From Bradyrhizobium canariense (GTDB lineage: Bacteria; Pseudomonadota; Alphaproteobacteria; Rhizobiales; Xanthobacteraceae): a DNA stretch of 64,000 nucleotides. The stretch lies in contig NZ_LT629750.1 in the NCBI RefSeq assembly GCF_900105125.1, positions 3,782,001 to 3,846,000 of the forward strand, written 5' to 3'. Within the stretch, counting starts at the first letter, position 1, and each line of letters opens with the position of its first letter. Positions 25,512 to 34,512 of this stretch are shown in pieces. A model generated the notes under the pieces. That model did no database searches, was not told where the DNA came from, and saw only the letters and a program-made list of their open reading frames with translations. The position numbers were made by a program, and so were the translations under genes.

Positions 25512-26493
25512 CTGCAGGTACCTCAACCCATGGCAAATGCGCGATTGGCGGCCACCATGCGCGTGCAGTGGCGATAAACGGATTGGCATCGAGCGCTGAG
25601 GCCGGGATCTCCGGCATCTCGCTTGCGAGCACGTCGTCGCGCAGGAAAATCGCGTTGAAGCCCAGCGCGTTCATGCCGACAAAGCGATAGCCCTTGCGCC
25701 GGCTGACGGCGACGTAGGCCGCAAGGCTGGCCGAGCGGAACAACGCCTGATCGGGCGGCAGCGCCGCATAGTTGAAATCGGGACGGTAGGGAATGGTAAG
25801 TGCAAGCCCGCTCGGCACCGCGTTGTTGAATTCACAGATCAGAATGCGCGGACGCAAGGTCATTGCATTCCACAGATGCAGGTCGTTGCCGTCGATGTCG
25901 AGCGACAGAACATCGACCTCGTCGGGAACACCTGCGGATGCCAGCACCCTGTTGACATTGTCGCGCGTGAACCACTCCGCTCTCATCACGGGTGGCAGCG
26001 CGCGAGTCCCGGGATGAGATGCGAAGAAACGCTGGCCTTCGGCGACGAATACCGGATCGCCGTCGAACAGAAAGCCGCGCCAGCGATGATGGACCAGCAG
26101 GTTGGTCGCCATGCAGGTGCGACCGTCCTGCGAGCTGATTTCAACCACCGTGCGCGAGGTCGCTCCCGCAAGCGTCAGCAAATACAACAGATGGCCATCT
26201 TCCTCGAACTCGGAAAATCGGCTGAAGCCGACCTGTTCGAGCGGCAGGATGACGCCGGAAGCCTGCAACTGCTTCCACGTCGCGATCAGGCTGCGCTGCG
26301 CCACTTCGGAATTGCGATAGATGGCTTCCTCCGGCGCTTGCGCGAACTGCACGAGCTTGCGCTTGAGCTGCCGCAGCAGGGCTACCTTGCGCAGCCGCGC
26401 GATCGCGGCGTTGAACAGCTGCCGGCCCCAGGCGGGATTTGCCGGCGCGACGCGGCGAGTGCTGGTTTCAAGTTCGGTCGAAATCTGACTCAT
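25498..26493 (-). CDS. Methyltransferase-like (FkbM-related) protein
   Basis: A 331-residue protein with a Rossmann-like core: RTVVEISSQDGRTCMATNLL (glycine-loop equivalent), GFLFDGDPVF and VDVLSLDIDGNDLHLWNAM. The order and the acidic residues ending the strands resemble FkbM-type S-adenosylmethionine methyltransferases. The glycine loop is unusual (SSQDGR), so cofactor binding is not certain. It is the first gene of the three-gene unit with GT2 and polymerase, so a role in decorating the polysaccharide is likely. Confidence 0.65.
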   Translation of the reverse strand: MSQISTELETSTRRVAPANPAWGRQLFNAAIARLRKVALLRQLKRKLVQFAQAPEEAIYRNSEVAQRSLIATWKQLQASGVILPLEQVGFSRFSEFEEDGHLLYLLTLAGATSRTVVEISSQDGRTCMATNLLVHHRWRGFLFDGDPVFVAEGQRFFASHPGTRALPPVMRAEWFTRDNVNRVLASAGVPDEVDVLSLDIDGNDLHLWNAMTLRPRILICEFNNAVPSGLALTIPYRPDFNYAALPPDQALFRSASLAAYVAVSRRKGYRFVGMNALGFNAIFLRDDVLASEMPEIPASALDANPFIATARAWWPPIAHLPWVEVPADGNL

Positions 26494-26539
26494 GGTCCGG
26501 TTTAATCCGTGATGTGTTAGTTATCTGGAGAACACCCGG

Positions 26540-27658
26540 CTAAGCGGGCTTATGTCTAAATTCTTCGATGACGTCGTAAAGCGGCTTGCGATGGAGATCC
26601 GCATCGAGCGGCAACGGCCGGTTGGGCATGCCGTCTCGGCGTTTGAAATAGGTCGGCACCCAGGTGTATCGATCGCTCAGGCCCCAGGTCAGGATCGCCT
26701 TTGGACGCACGACCTCGCCGACCGCCCGGAGAAACTGATTGGCCATGGCGGCCACCATCGCATCGCGTTCGGCTACCTTGCCGGGCAGCTCATAATCGAT
26801 CACGTCGAGTTCGGTAATCAGCACATCGAGGTCGAGCGCCTTGATCTCCGCGAGCATCGCCTGCAATCCGTCGTCGTCGATGGAGCGGCCCGCGAACAGA
26901 TGTGCTTGCAGGCCGACGGCGTGCAGCGGCACGTTGCGGTCGCGCAGAGACCGCAGCAACGCTGTCAACGCCTTGCGGCGCGCCGCAAAACGCGGACCTT
27001 TGTACTCGACGTCGTATTCGTTAAGCACGAGTTGTGCATCCGGATCCGCCAAAGCAGCCTCGCGCAGCGCGATCGACAGATAATCCGGACCAAGCCGCTT
27101 TGCCCAGATCGACGGACGGAACGACGATTCGTTTGCCGGCCATTCGGCGAGCGGTTCGTTCACCACGTCCCAGGATGGGATCTGGCCGCGATATCGGGAC
27201 ACAACCGTTTCAATATGACCGACCAGTTCCCGCTCGGCCTCGGCGCGGTCTGCGATCTCTTCGGTCCAGGCCGGCATGGCGCCGTACCAGGCGAGCGTGT
27301 GGCCCCGCACCTTGATCCCGTTCTGGCGGCCAAAATCCACGAACGAATCGGCTTTCTCGAATCTGAATTCGCCGCGCGTCGGGCGCAGCTCCGCCCATTT
27401 CAATTCGCTTTCCGGCACGATCATCTGGCAATTGGCGATAATCGCGTCGCGATAGGGCAGATCGGATACCAAAGCGTCGGAGCGCGCCGCGGCGCCATAA
27501 GGAATTAACCCTTCGGCCGGCGACGCCGCGGATGACTCCGTCAGTGGTGTCGCAAATGTGGACACTCCGGACAGCGCCGCTGTACCGGAAATACCCAGTG
27601 CGGCAGCCTTAGCCGTGCGAACGAGGAAATCGCGTCGCGAATGCGTCTTTTTCGACAT
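26540..27658 (-). CDS. GH10 endo-1,4-beta-xylanase-like glycanase, Tat-exported
   Basis: A 372-residue glycoside hydrolase family 10 enzyme. The N-terminus MSKKTHSRRDFLVRTAKAAA is a twin-arginine signal. The (beta/alpha)8 barrel shows KVRGHTLAWYG, the acid/base Glu in PSWDVVNEPLAEW, GLQAHLFAGR and the nucleophile Glu in VLITELDVIDY. Both catalytic Glu are present. Within a polysaccharide locus it more likely trims the polymer made here than plant xylan, though this is inference. It is transcribed toward the methyltransferase/GT2/polymerase unit, with a gap of about 46 bases. Confidence 0.88.
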   Translation of the reverse strand: MSKKTHSRRDFLVRTAKAAALGISGTAALSGVSTFATPLTESSAASPAEGLIPYGAAARSDALVSDLPYRDAIIANCQMIVPESELKWAELRPTRGEFRFEKADSFVDFGRQNGIKVRGHTLAWYGAMPAWTEEIADRAEAERELVGHIETVVSRYRGQIPSWDVVNEPLAEWPANESSFRPSIWAKRLGPDYLSIALREAALADPDAQLVLNEYDVEYKGPRFAARRKALTALLRSLRDRNVPLHAVGLQAHLFAGRSIDDDGLQAMLAEIKALDLDVLITELDVIDYELPGKVAERDAMVAAMANQFLRAVGEVVRPKAILTWGLSDRYTWVPTYFKRRDGMPNRPLPLDADLHRKPLYDVIEEFRHKPA

Positions 27659-27841
27659 GCCTGGACCAGAGTGCGCGTTGAAACCCGATGGATACGCGGC
27701 AAGCATTGCAATAACCGGTCCAGCGACGCATTTCGCGGCGCGTATTCTTCGCGATGGTTACCCGATGCCGAATTAACCTAAATTGAAGCACAACGCGCGG
27801 TGTTGGAGCGTTCGGCACCGATCTTGCTGTCTTGATACGCG

Positions 27842-29155
27842 ATGAAGATCAAACCTCTGAACGCAATCGAACTGGACATTCCCGTCGCCTCGCGGGTGTC
27901 TCGCCTGCGCGAGATACTGGTGGGGATCTTTCGTGCGCAATTCGCCAACTACCTCCAGGTCTTCGCAGGCACCGGCGTGCGCCTTGGCCTCCAGGCGGTG
28001 TATTTCCTGATACTGGCCAATACGCTGTCGCTGCACGACATGGGGGTGTTCGCCTCGACCTCGTCGACCGGCATCATGATCGGCTGCTTTTCGGGGCTCG
28101 GCTTCTCGTCGTTCGCTTTCAGGGCCGCCGCCGGCAAACGCCGCTCGCTCGGCGGCTATCTCGCGGTGTTCTATGTGAGCTGGCTGATCTCGCTGCCGCT
28201 CTGCTTCGTCGCCGCGCTGCCGGTGTTTTATCTTCTGTTTACCACGTCGATATCGCTGACGGCTTTCGTCGTCATTATCCTTGTCGAAGCCGGGACCTGG
28301 CGGATCGTCGAAATGATCCATCAGGTCAATAACGGGCTCGGCCGCTACGCATCGGCGTCGCTGGTCATCAGCCTTGGCACCGCGTTGCGTGCCGCCGGCG
28401 CGGTGACCTTCCTGGCTTCCGGCAAGCATGACATCGAAACCTGGGCCGCCGTCTATGTGATCTTCAATATCGCCGCGATGGTGTTGGCCGTCGCAGCCTA
28501 CCAGCCGCGTATCCGGCTGCGCTGGAGCCCGGCGCTATTCATCGGGCGGCTCCGCGACGCGCTGCTGTTCTCGGTCGCCTATTGCGCCTTTATCTCGCAG
28601 AACGAAATCGACAAGGTCGTGATGCTGTCACTGGCGGACCAGCGGACCGTCGGCATCTACGCGATCGCCTCGCGGATCATCGATTTCACGTCGGTACCGA
28701 TCCGCACTTTCTACGTGCTGTATTCGCGCAAATTGATTCTGGAGCGCCGCGCGCTCAACCAGATTCGCCGCAGCTTGAGCGTCGAGGTGGCAATCGCGCT
28801 GACCTCGACGGTCGCCTTCGCAGCGCTGCTGACGATATTGTCGCTCTGGCCGAACCTGTTGGGCCACAACGTCGCGTCGGCCGTACCGCTGCTTGCCGTT
28901 CTGCTTGCGGTGCCCGCCTTCAAGAACCTGCTTGAATATCACTCGGAACTGTTTTTCGCTTATCAGCAGATGACGGTCCGCGCCGTGCTTGCCACCTCGC
29001 AGGTCGCGTTGAAGGCAGCCGCGCTGGCGCTGCTGCTGATCTGTCTCGGCAACATCGCCGAATGGGGAGTCTGGCTCAACGCCATCTATATCGGCCTCTA
29101 TGCGCTCTCGGCCGTCATCGTCTACAGCCTCGTATTCGGGAGTAAAGATAAATGA
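27842..29155 (+). CDS. Wzx-like oligosaccharide flippase
   Basis: A 437-residue membrane protein with about 12 transmembrane segments and the MATE/Wzx-like pattern. Examples are the opening RAQFANYLQVFAGTGVRLGLQ, charged EIDKVVM-L between helices, and YAIASRIIDFTSVPIRTFY. It probably moves lipid-linked repeats across the inner membrane, providing substrate for the Wzy-type protein next door. Its TGA overlaps the ATG of the following methyltransferase (ATGA). It is divergent from the GH10 gene, so a promoter lies within 27659-27841. Confidence 0.82.
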   Translation: MKIKPLNAIELDIPVASRVSRLREILVGIFRAQFANYLQVFAGTGVRLGLQAVYFLILANTLSLHDMGVFASTSSTGIMIGCFSGLGFSSFAFRAAAGKRRSLGGYLAVFYVSWLISLPLCFVAALPVFYLLFTTSISLTAFVVIILVEAGTWRIVEMIHQVNNGLGRYASASLVISLGTALRAAGAVTFLASGKHDIETWAAVYVIFNIAAMVLAVAAYQPRIRLRWSPALFIGRLRDALLFSVAYCAFISQNEIDKVVMLSLADQRTVGIYAIASRIIDFTSVPIRTFYVLYSRKLILERRALNQIRRSLSVEVAIALTSTVAFAALLTILSLWPNLLGHNVASAVPLLAVLLAVPAFKNLLEYHSELFFAYQQMTVRAVLATSQVALKAAALALLLICLGNIAEWGVWLNAIYIGLYALSAVIVYSLVFGSKDK

Positions 29156-29976
29156 GCAAAACAGCCGACACCGATTTCAGTTACGCGTCCTTTGAGACGA
29201 CCGGGCCGCGTGCGCTAACGAAGGCGCAGCCTTTCGCGCATCCGCAATCACTGCTCGATCTGCCGCCCGGCGAGGCGCGCAAAAGCCTGCTTGCCGTTCA
29301 TGATATCCTCTCTGACAGGCTGGGTTCGAAGACCGAGCTTGCGATCTACGAAGCTGGCGGCGGCTCGACCAGCTTCCTGCCACTCGACATATTGCACCGC
29401 GCCCACGTCACCGTCGTCGACATCGACGAAGACCAGATTCGCAACAATGGTTACGCCCACGAGAAGATCCTCGGCGACATCCAGACCTACCGCTTCAAAC
29501 CCGGCAGTTTCGATCTCATCATTTGCTACAATGTGATTGAGCATCTCCCTGATACCGAGTCCGCGCTGCTCTGCTTCTGCCAATCATTGAAGCAAGACGG
29601 TCTGGTCCTGATCGGCGCGCCCAACCCGAAATCATTGTCCGGTGTCGTCACCAAATACACGCCACACTGGTTTCACGTCTGGTATTATCGCTACGTGCGC
29701 GGCGACAAGAATGCCGGCAAGCCTGGCGAAGCGCCGTTTCCGACTTTCTTCCACCCGCTGGTCACGCTTTCAAATCTCGAAGCCTTCGCAAGCGCACATG
29801 GTCTCGAGGTGATCTACCGCAAAGAATACGAAAGCCCGCGCTTTCCGGAGATGCGAACGCGCAAGCCGATGCTGGCCCGCCTACTCGACACCGCCGCTGC
29901 CGTCATGAACTTTCTCCTTCCGGGAAAGACCGACGTGCGGCACGGCGACTATCACCTGATTTTGCGAAAGCGCTGA
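29152..29976 (+). CDS. Class I SAM-dependent methyltransferase
   Basis: A 274-residue methyltransferase. Motif I is IYEAGGGSTSFLPLDI, motif II is VTVVDIDEDQIRNNGYAHE, and FDLIICYNVIEHLPDTE is the typical post-II motif. The C-terminal half carries YYRYVRGDKNAG and PFPTFFHPLVTL, typical of O-methyltransferases in sugar loci. It is translationally coupled to the flippase. The target is probably a sugar of the repeat, but it is unproven. Confidence 0.85.
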   Translation: MSKTADTDFSYASFETTGPRALTKAQPFAHPQSLLDLPPGEARKSLLAVHDILSDRLGSKTELAIYEAGGGSTSFLPLDILHRAHVTVVDIDEDQIRNNGYAHEKILGDIQTYRFKPGSFDLIICYNVIEHLPDTESALLCFCQSLKQDGLVLIGAPNPKSLSGVVTKYTPHWFHVWYYRYVRGDKNAGKPGEAPFPTFFHPLVTLSNLEAFASAHGLEVIYRKEYESPRFPEMRTRKPMLARLLDTAAAVMNFLLPGKTDVRHGDYHLILRKR

Positions 29977-30337
29977 GCCATGTCCGACAAGCGGTTCAAA
30001 GCCAAGATGCCTGACAGCCTTCGGCTGCAAATGCATTTGCGCGCCGCACTGTCCCATGCGGTGTGCAACCACGCTCAAATGAATAACGAAGTGTTAACGT
30101 TCGATGGCTGCGAGGACGTCGCCGAGCCGAACCTCCGCGATCGCTCGGCCGCAGCGGAACCGCTGCGACGCGCCCGCTTAAACGGTTTTTTTGCCATTTC
30201 AGTGAATAGTCCTGCGATGAGTATGGTTAATTTTTCCTGTTGCGTTCGTTCCGCGCCAACATCATGCGTGTCTGGCGTAACCCGAAGACTAGCCCCTCAG
30301 CCGATGCGTGCGGCAGTTCGAATGGAAGTTGGGGCCC
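29977..30337. other. 361-base intergenic region before the chain-length gene
   Basis: A largely non-coding gap. An open frame from 29980 lacks a ribosome site, has poor codon character and resembles nothing I know. The middle is AT-richer (around 30180-30245, with TTTTTTT and TTAATTTTT runs), so a promoter for the wzz-wecG-galE group probably lies there. No exact -35/-10 pair is convincing. Confidence 0.45.
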
Positions 30338-32602
30338 ATGCTTGTTTATGATCAACCGATAGGCGAGCCCAGGTCCGGCGCCTCGGAGGCGCCGCCGCAA
30401 AGGTTTGCGGCCCTCAATCTGCAGGACCTCGGCCTCCTGTTGTGGCGGCGGAAAACCGCTATTGCCGCGGCCGGGCTGATCTGCGCCTGCGCTGCAGTCA
30501 TGATCGGAAAAAGCCTGACGCCAAAATATTCGGCGACCGCGCAGCTTTATGTCGATCCCCGGGAGCTACAATTGGTCGATCGCGAACTCACGCCGCGCTC
30601 ACAGGATATTTCGGGCCTTGCGATGGTGGTCGACAGCCAGGCGCGCGTGATCACCTCGAACAGCGTATTGCTGAAGGTGATTCAGGATACCAATCTCGAC
30701 AAGGATCCGGAGTTTGGCGGCGCGTCGAAAGGCACGGTTGCAAAACTGCTGGGATTATTCGGTTTCGAAATTCATTCCGCCGGCCAAGCCAAGCTCGACC
30801 AGATGACGGCGCTGGAGGCTTTGAGCCGTCATATCAGCGTGAAGAAGCCCGACCGTACCTTCATCGTCGACATTGATGTCTGGTCGAGCGACCCCGCCAA
30901 GGCGGCGATGCTCGCGAACGCCATTTCCAACGCCTATCTGGGGGAATCGAGGAGTTCGCAAGCTACCGCCGCACGACGGGCGACGACAGATTTGTCCGGC
31001 CGTCTCAAGGAATTGCAGCAGCGGCTCCGCAACGCTGAAAATGCGCTGACCGTCTACAAGACGCAGAACAATTTCGTCGGCAGCCAGGACACGGTGATCA
31101 GTGACCAGCAGCTTTCGGCCAGCAACCAGCGGCTCGCTGCGGCGCGGGCGCAGACGCTCGACGCGCAGGCCAAATACGACCAGATCGAAGCCAGCCGCCG
31201 CGCATCGACCGATGTCGGCGCTATTCCGGAAGCGTTGCAGTCTCCGACCATCGCCAATTTGCGCGCGCAGTACGCCGAGGCCCGCAAGCGCTATGCGGAA
31301 ATGACCAGCGAATTGGGTCCGCTGCATCCGGCGTTGCATCAAATGGAAAAGCAGGTCGAGGACCTGCGCCGGACCATCAATGAGGAAGTCGATCGCTTTG
31401 CGCAGGCCGCTAAAAACGACCTGACCCGCGCCCGCGATTATGAAGCCTCGCTTAACAAGGCGCTCGATGCGCAGAAGCGCCAGAGCGTCCAGCTCAGCCA
31501 GGCGTCCGTGCGGCTTCGCGAACTCGAACGCGAGGTAGACGCCAGCCGTGACCTCTATCAGTCCTTCCTCAAGCGCTCGCGTGAAACCGAGGAGCAGGAA
31601 AGCCTCAATACTTCGAGCGCACGCATCATCGGCGAAGCTACGGTGCCGCAGCGCCGTATATTCCCGCCGGCGATGAGTCTGCTCGCGATGGTCGGCTTCG
31701 TGCTCGGCTCGCTCGCCGCGGCCGGCTGGGCCGTCGCGGCCGACCGGCTGTCGCCCGACACCACCGAACCAGAGCCGGTCAGTTCGGAGACGGGGCCATT
31801 GGCCGCGCTGGCGACCCAACCGCCAAGCCCTTCGCGCGAGCCGCAGTCGCCGATCGTATCGATCGAACGGCCGGTGATCGCACGTTTGCAGGAATCCGAT
31901 GTGATGCGGACGCTCGGTGGAATCCTGGCAGGTGGCCGGATTCCCGACCTGACGCGGATCGGCTGGCCGACGCTGCGCGCGGGCTTTCCGCTGACGAGCT
32001 TCCTCAACGCCATGCGCGAGATGCGCGCCCCCCTGATTAGACGCTCACCGGCGGACACGATACCGGTCATGGCCGTGATCGGTGCAGATGCCGCTGCAGG
32101 CCGCAGCATCGCCGCGCTGAATATCGCGCTCGCAGCCGCCCGCGACGGCGCCAAGGTGCTGATGATCGACGCCGATCACGTCACCCACGCGCTTTCGGAC
32201 AAGCTGGACCGCGTTGGCCAAAGCGAGGTCAGCCGCTTCAACCGGCTCGGCCTCGGCAATATGGCTTCGCACGCGATCGAGACCGCGAATGGAATCTCGA
32301 TTCTCCCCGCGGTCAAAGGATCTGACGCCGTCCGCACGGCGATCGCCCAGAGCTATTCCGCTGGCGGCTATGACCTTGTGGTCCTCGACGGGCCGGCAAT
32401 GCCCTGGAGCCCGGCCGACCGCAAACTGCTCGATGCGGCCAACGGTCTCGTCGCGGTGCTGCCGGCAAACCTCGACATCAATGATTGCATGGAAGACATC
32501 ATCGCAGCGCTCGGTGGTGCGGAGCGCAAGCTGATTGGTGTCGTCCTTAACGAACTTCCTCCTGCAGTCGTCAACCGTCAGCGAGACAGGCAATATGCTT
32601 GA
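30338..32602 (+). CDS. Wzz/ExoP-like chain-length protein with degenerate BY-kinase domain
   Basis: A 754-residue inner-membrane polysaccharide co-polymerase. TM1 is near residue 40 (AIAAAGLICACAAVMIG), followed by YSATAQLYVDP, a long periplasmic coiled coil, then TM2 near 460. The C-terminal domain resembles CpsD-type BY-kinases: MAVIGADAAAGRSIAALNIA, then VLMIDADH and DLVVLDGPAM. The Walker A Lys is replaced by Arg (GRS instead of GKS), and there is no Tyr cluster at the C-terminus (only one Tyr, ending RQYA). The kinase is therefore probably inactive and the domain structural. It overlaps the next gene by 8 bases. Confidence 0.85.
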   Translation: MLVYDQPIGEPRSGASEAPPQRFAALNLQDLGLLLWRRKTAIAAAGLICACAAVMIGKSLTPKYSATAQLYVDPRELQLVDRELTPRSQDISGLAMVVDSQARVITSNSVLLKVIQDTNLDKDPEFGGASKGTVAKLLGLFGFEIHSAGQAKLDQMTALEALSRHISVKKPDRTFIVDIDVWSSDPAKAAMLANAISNAYLGESRSSQATAARRATTDLSGRLKELQQRLRNAENALTVYKTQNNFVGSQDTVISDQQLSASNQRLAAARAQTLDAQAKYDQIEASRRASTDVGAIPEALQSPTIANLRAQYAEARKRYAEMTSELGPLHPALHQMEKQVEDLRRTINEEVDRFAQAAKNDLTRARDYEASLNKALDAQKRQSVQLSQASVRLRELEREVDASRDLYQSFLKRSRETEEQESLNTSSARIIGEATVPQRRIFPPAMSLLAMVGFVLGSLAAAGWAVAADRLSPDTTEPEPVSSETGPLAALATQPPSPSREPQSPIVSIERPVIARLQESDVMRTLGGILAGGRIPDLTRIGWPTLRAGFPLTSFLNAMREMRAPLIRRSPADTIPVMAVIGADAAAGRSIAALNIALAAARDGAKVLMIDADHVTHALSDKLDRVGQSEVSRFNRLGLGNMASHAIETANGISILPAVKGSDAVRTAIAQSYSAGGYDLVVLDGPAMPWSPADRKLLDAANGLVAVLPANLDINDCMEDIIAALGGAERKLIGVVLNELPPAVVNRQRDRQYA

Positions 32603-33419
32603 GCGCCGCGCAAACCCCGTAGGAAGGGCCGCCACCGCCGGCGTGCCTCGAATCTCGTTGGGCGGGCTCCGGCTTGCCGTGCTCGACGTCGAGCAGACCG
32701 CGAATTTCATGATCGACATGGTTTCGCCGGTACGCCGGGTCAGGCGACCGCTATATCTGACTTCGGCCAACGGCGAAGTGTTGTCACGCTGTTCGACTGA
32801 GCCGATGACCGGACGGCTGTTCCGCGCGGCCGATCTCATCAATGCCGACGGCCAGCCGCTGGTCACCGTATCGCGACTGAAATCGTCGACGCCGTTGCCC
32901 GAGCGCGTTGCAACCACCGACTTGTTCGGCGTCGTCGCGCGCAAGGCCACAGCGGCCGGGCTGACGTTCTATATGTTCGGCGCCGACGAAGAGGAAAACG
33001 CCGCCGCCACCGCCAATGTCCAGAACATGTTTCCCGATCTGAAGATCGTGGGGCGAAGCCATGGCTATCTGCGGGGTGACGCGCTTCGCGCCAAGGTCGA
33101 CGAGATCAACGCGCTGGCACCGGATTATCTCTGGGTAGCGCTCGGCGTGCCCTATGAACAAGCGTTCGTTGAGGAATTCGCGCCACGCCTGACCAATGTC
33201 GGCGTCATCAAGACAGCCGGCGGCCTGTTCAACTTCCTTTCAGGCAGCCGCGCTCGCGCGCCAAAATGGATGCAGGACATCGGGCTCGAATGGGCGTGGC
33301 GAATCTGGCTGGAGCCGCGCCGGCTGTTCTGGCGTTACCTGACCACCAACCCGCGCGCGCTCTATCTGCTGTTCAACAAAAGCCGGCCTTTGAACACCGA
33401 TTCGACGCTGCAAGGTTAG
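32595..33419 (+). CDS. WecG/TagA/CpsF family glycosyltransferase (GT26)
   Basis: A 274-residue GT26 enzyme. Family blocks are LTSANGEVLSRC, ADLINADGQPLV, FYMFGADEEENAAA, WVALGVPYEQAFVEEF, GVIKTAGGLFNFLSG and APKWMQDIGLEWAWRIW. The Asp in NADGQPLV and the Gly-Pro loop match the catalytic and binding sites known in TagA. It usually adds the second sugar (ManNAc-type) to an undecaprenyl-linked primer. It starts inside the chain-length gene and so is coupled to it. No priming phosphoglycosyltransferase is seen in the window. Confidence 0.88.
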   Translation: MLERRANPVGRAATAGVPRISLGGLRLAVLDVEQTANFMIDMVSPVRRVRRPLYLTSANGEVLSRCSTEPMTGRLFRAADLINADGQPLVTVSRLKSSTPLPERVATTDLFGVVARKATAAGLTFYMFGADEEENAAATANVQNMFPDLKIVGRSHGYLRGDALRAKVDEINALAPDYLWVALGVPYEQAFVEEFAPRLTNVGVIKTAGGLFNFLSGSRARAPKWMQDIGLEWAWRIWLEPRRLFWRYLTTNPRALYLLFNKSRPLNTDSTLQG

Positions 33420-33477
33420 TTCGCTAATTTGGAGTTCCTGCGGCCATGAACCACAAACGTCGAAGCAAGGCACTGGC

Positions 33478-34512
33478 ATGAGCGATCGCCCGGCTATTCT
33501 CGTTACGGGCGGTGCGGGCTACATCGGCTCGCATTGCTGCAGGGCGCTTGTCGCGGCCGGCTATCATCCGGTCGTCTACGACAATTTTTCGACCGGCCAT
33601 CCTGGCTTCGTGACCGGCTCGCTGGTGTCAGGCGATCTCCTGGACAGAGCGACACTCGCTGGCGCGTTCACGCAGCATCGTATCGTTGCCGTCATGCATT
33701 TTGCGGCATTCAGCCTGGTCGGCGAATCCGTCGTAAATCCACAGAAGTATTACCACAACAATGTCGCGGGCACGCTGTCGCTGCTGGACGCGATGCGCGG
33801 AGCCGGATGCAGTCGCCTGGTGTTTTCGTCTACCGGCGCGGTCTATGGCAACGCCGACAGCAAGGCGCTGCCAGAGACCTATCCCTGCGAGCCGATCAAT
33901 CCCTACGGCAGCTCGAAGTGGATGATCGAGCGAATTCTTGCGGACTACCGCGGTGCCTACGGGCTCGGGTCATTCTGCCTGCGCTATTTCAACGCCAGCG
34001 GCGCCGACGCCTCTGGCGAGATCGGCGAACTGCGCGAGAATGAAACGCACCTCATTCCCCGGGCGATGATGGCACTGCAAGGTCACGTGCGCGATTTTGC
34101 CGTATTCGGCGACGACTATGACACGCCTGACGGCACCGCCATTCGCGATTACATTCACGTCACCGACCTTGCCGCGGCGCATGTCTCCGCGTTGAACCTG
34201 TTGATGCAGGGACATCGCGGCGGCGCCTTCAATCTCGGTACCGGCAGCGGCTTTTCGGTCCGCGAGATTCTTGCGGCGATCGTGGCCGAGACCGGCCGCA
34301 AGGTGCCGCATGTCGTCAAGCCGCGCCGCTCAGGCGATCCGACCTATCTGGTCGCAGACCCCACCGCGGCGCGCGAGATGCTAAAATTCACGCCTGCGCA
34401 TTCGGATCTTCCGACCATCATCCGGACCGCATGGGCTTGGCACCAAAAGGCTCACCCGCTGAAGGCGGATGAGCCTGTGCCTGGCAAGGCCAAAACGTCT
34501 CCGGCCGCCTGA
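33478..34512 (+). CDS. galE: UDP-glucose 4-epimerase
   Basis: A 344-residue extended SDR epimerase. The NAD motif is VTGGAGYIGSHCC, the catalytic Ser/Thr is in VFSSTGAVYG and YxxxK is in NPYGSSKWMIE, followed by LRYFNASGAD, DTPDGTAIRDYIHVTDLA and FNLGTGSGFSV. All match GalE. It supplies UDP-galactose for the polysaccharide. It is the last gene of the wzz-wecG-galE run, with a 58-base gap before it. Its stop codon abuts that of the opposing DUF1080 gene. Confidence 0.93.
   Translation: MSDRPAILVTGGAGYIGSHCCRALVAAGYHPVVYDNFSTGHPGFVTGSLVSGDLLDRATLAGAFTQHRIVAVMHFAAFSLVGESVVNPQKYYHNNVAGTLSLLDAMRGAGCSRLVFSSTGAVYGNADSKALPETYPCEPINPYGSSKWMIERILADYRGAYGLGSFCLRYFNASGADASGEIGELRENETHLIPRAMMALQGHVRDFAVFGDDYDTPDGTAIRDYIHVTDLAAAHVSALNLLMQGHRGGAFNLGTGSGFSVREILAAIVAETGRKVPHVVKPRRSGDPTYLVADPTAAREMLKFTPAHSDLPTIIRTAWAWHQKAHPLKADEPVPGKAKTSPAA

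Noticed and set aside
29980..30351. A 123-codon open frame just after the methyltransferase gene
   Set aside because: No ribosome site, no similarity I recognise, and it overlaps the start of the chain-length gene; more likely leader and promoter DNA.
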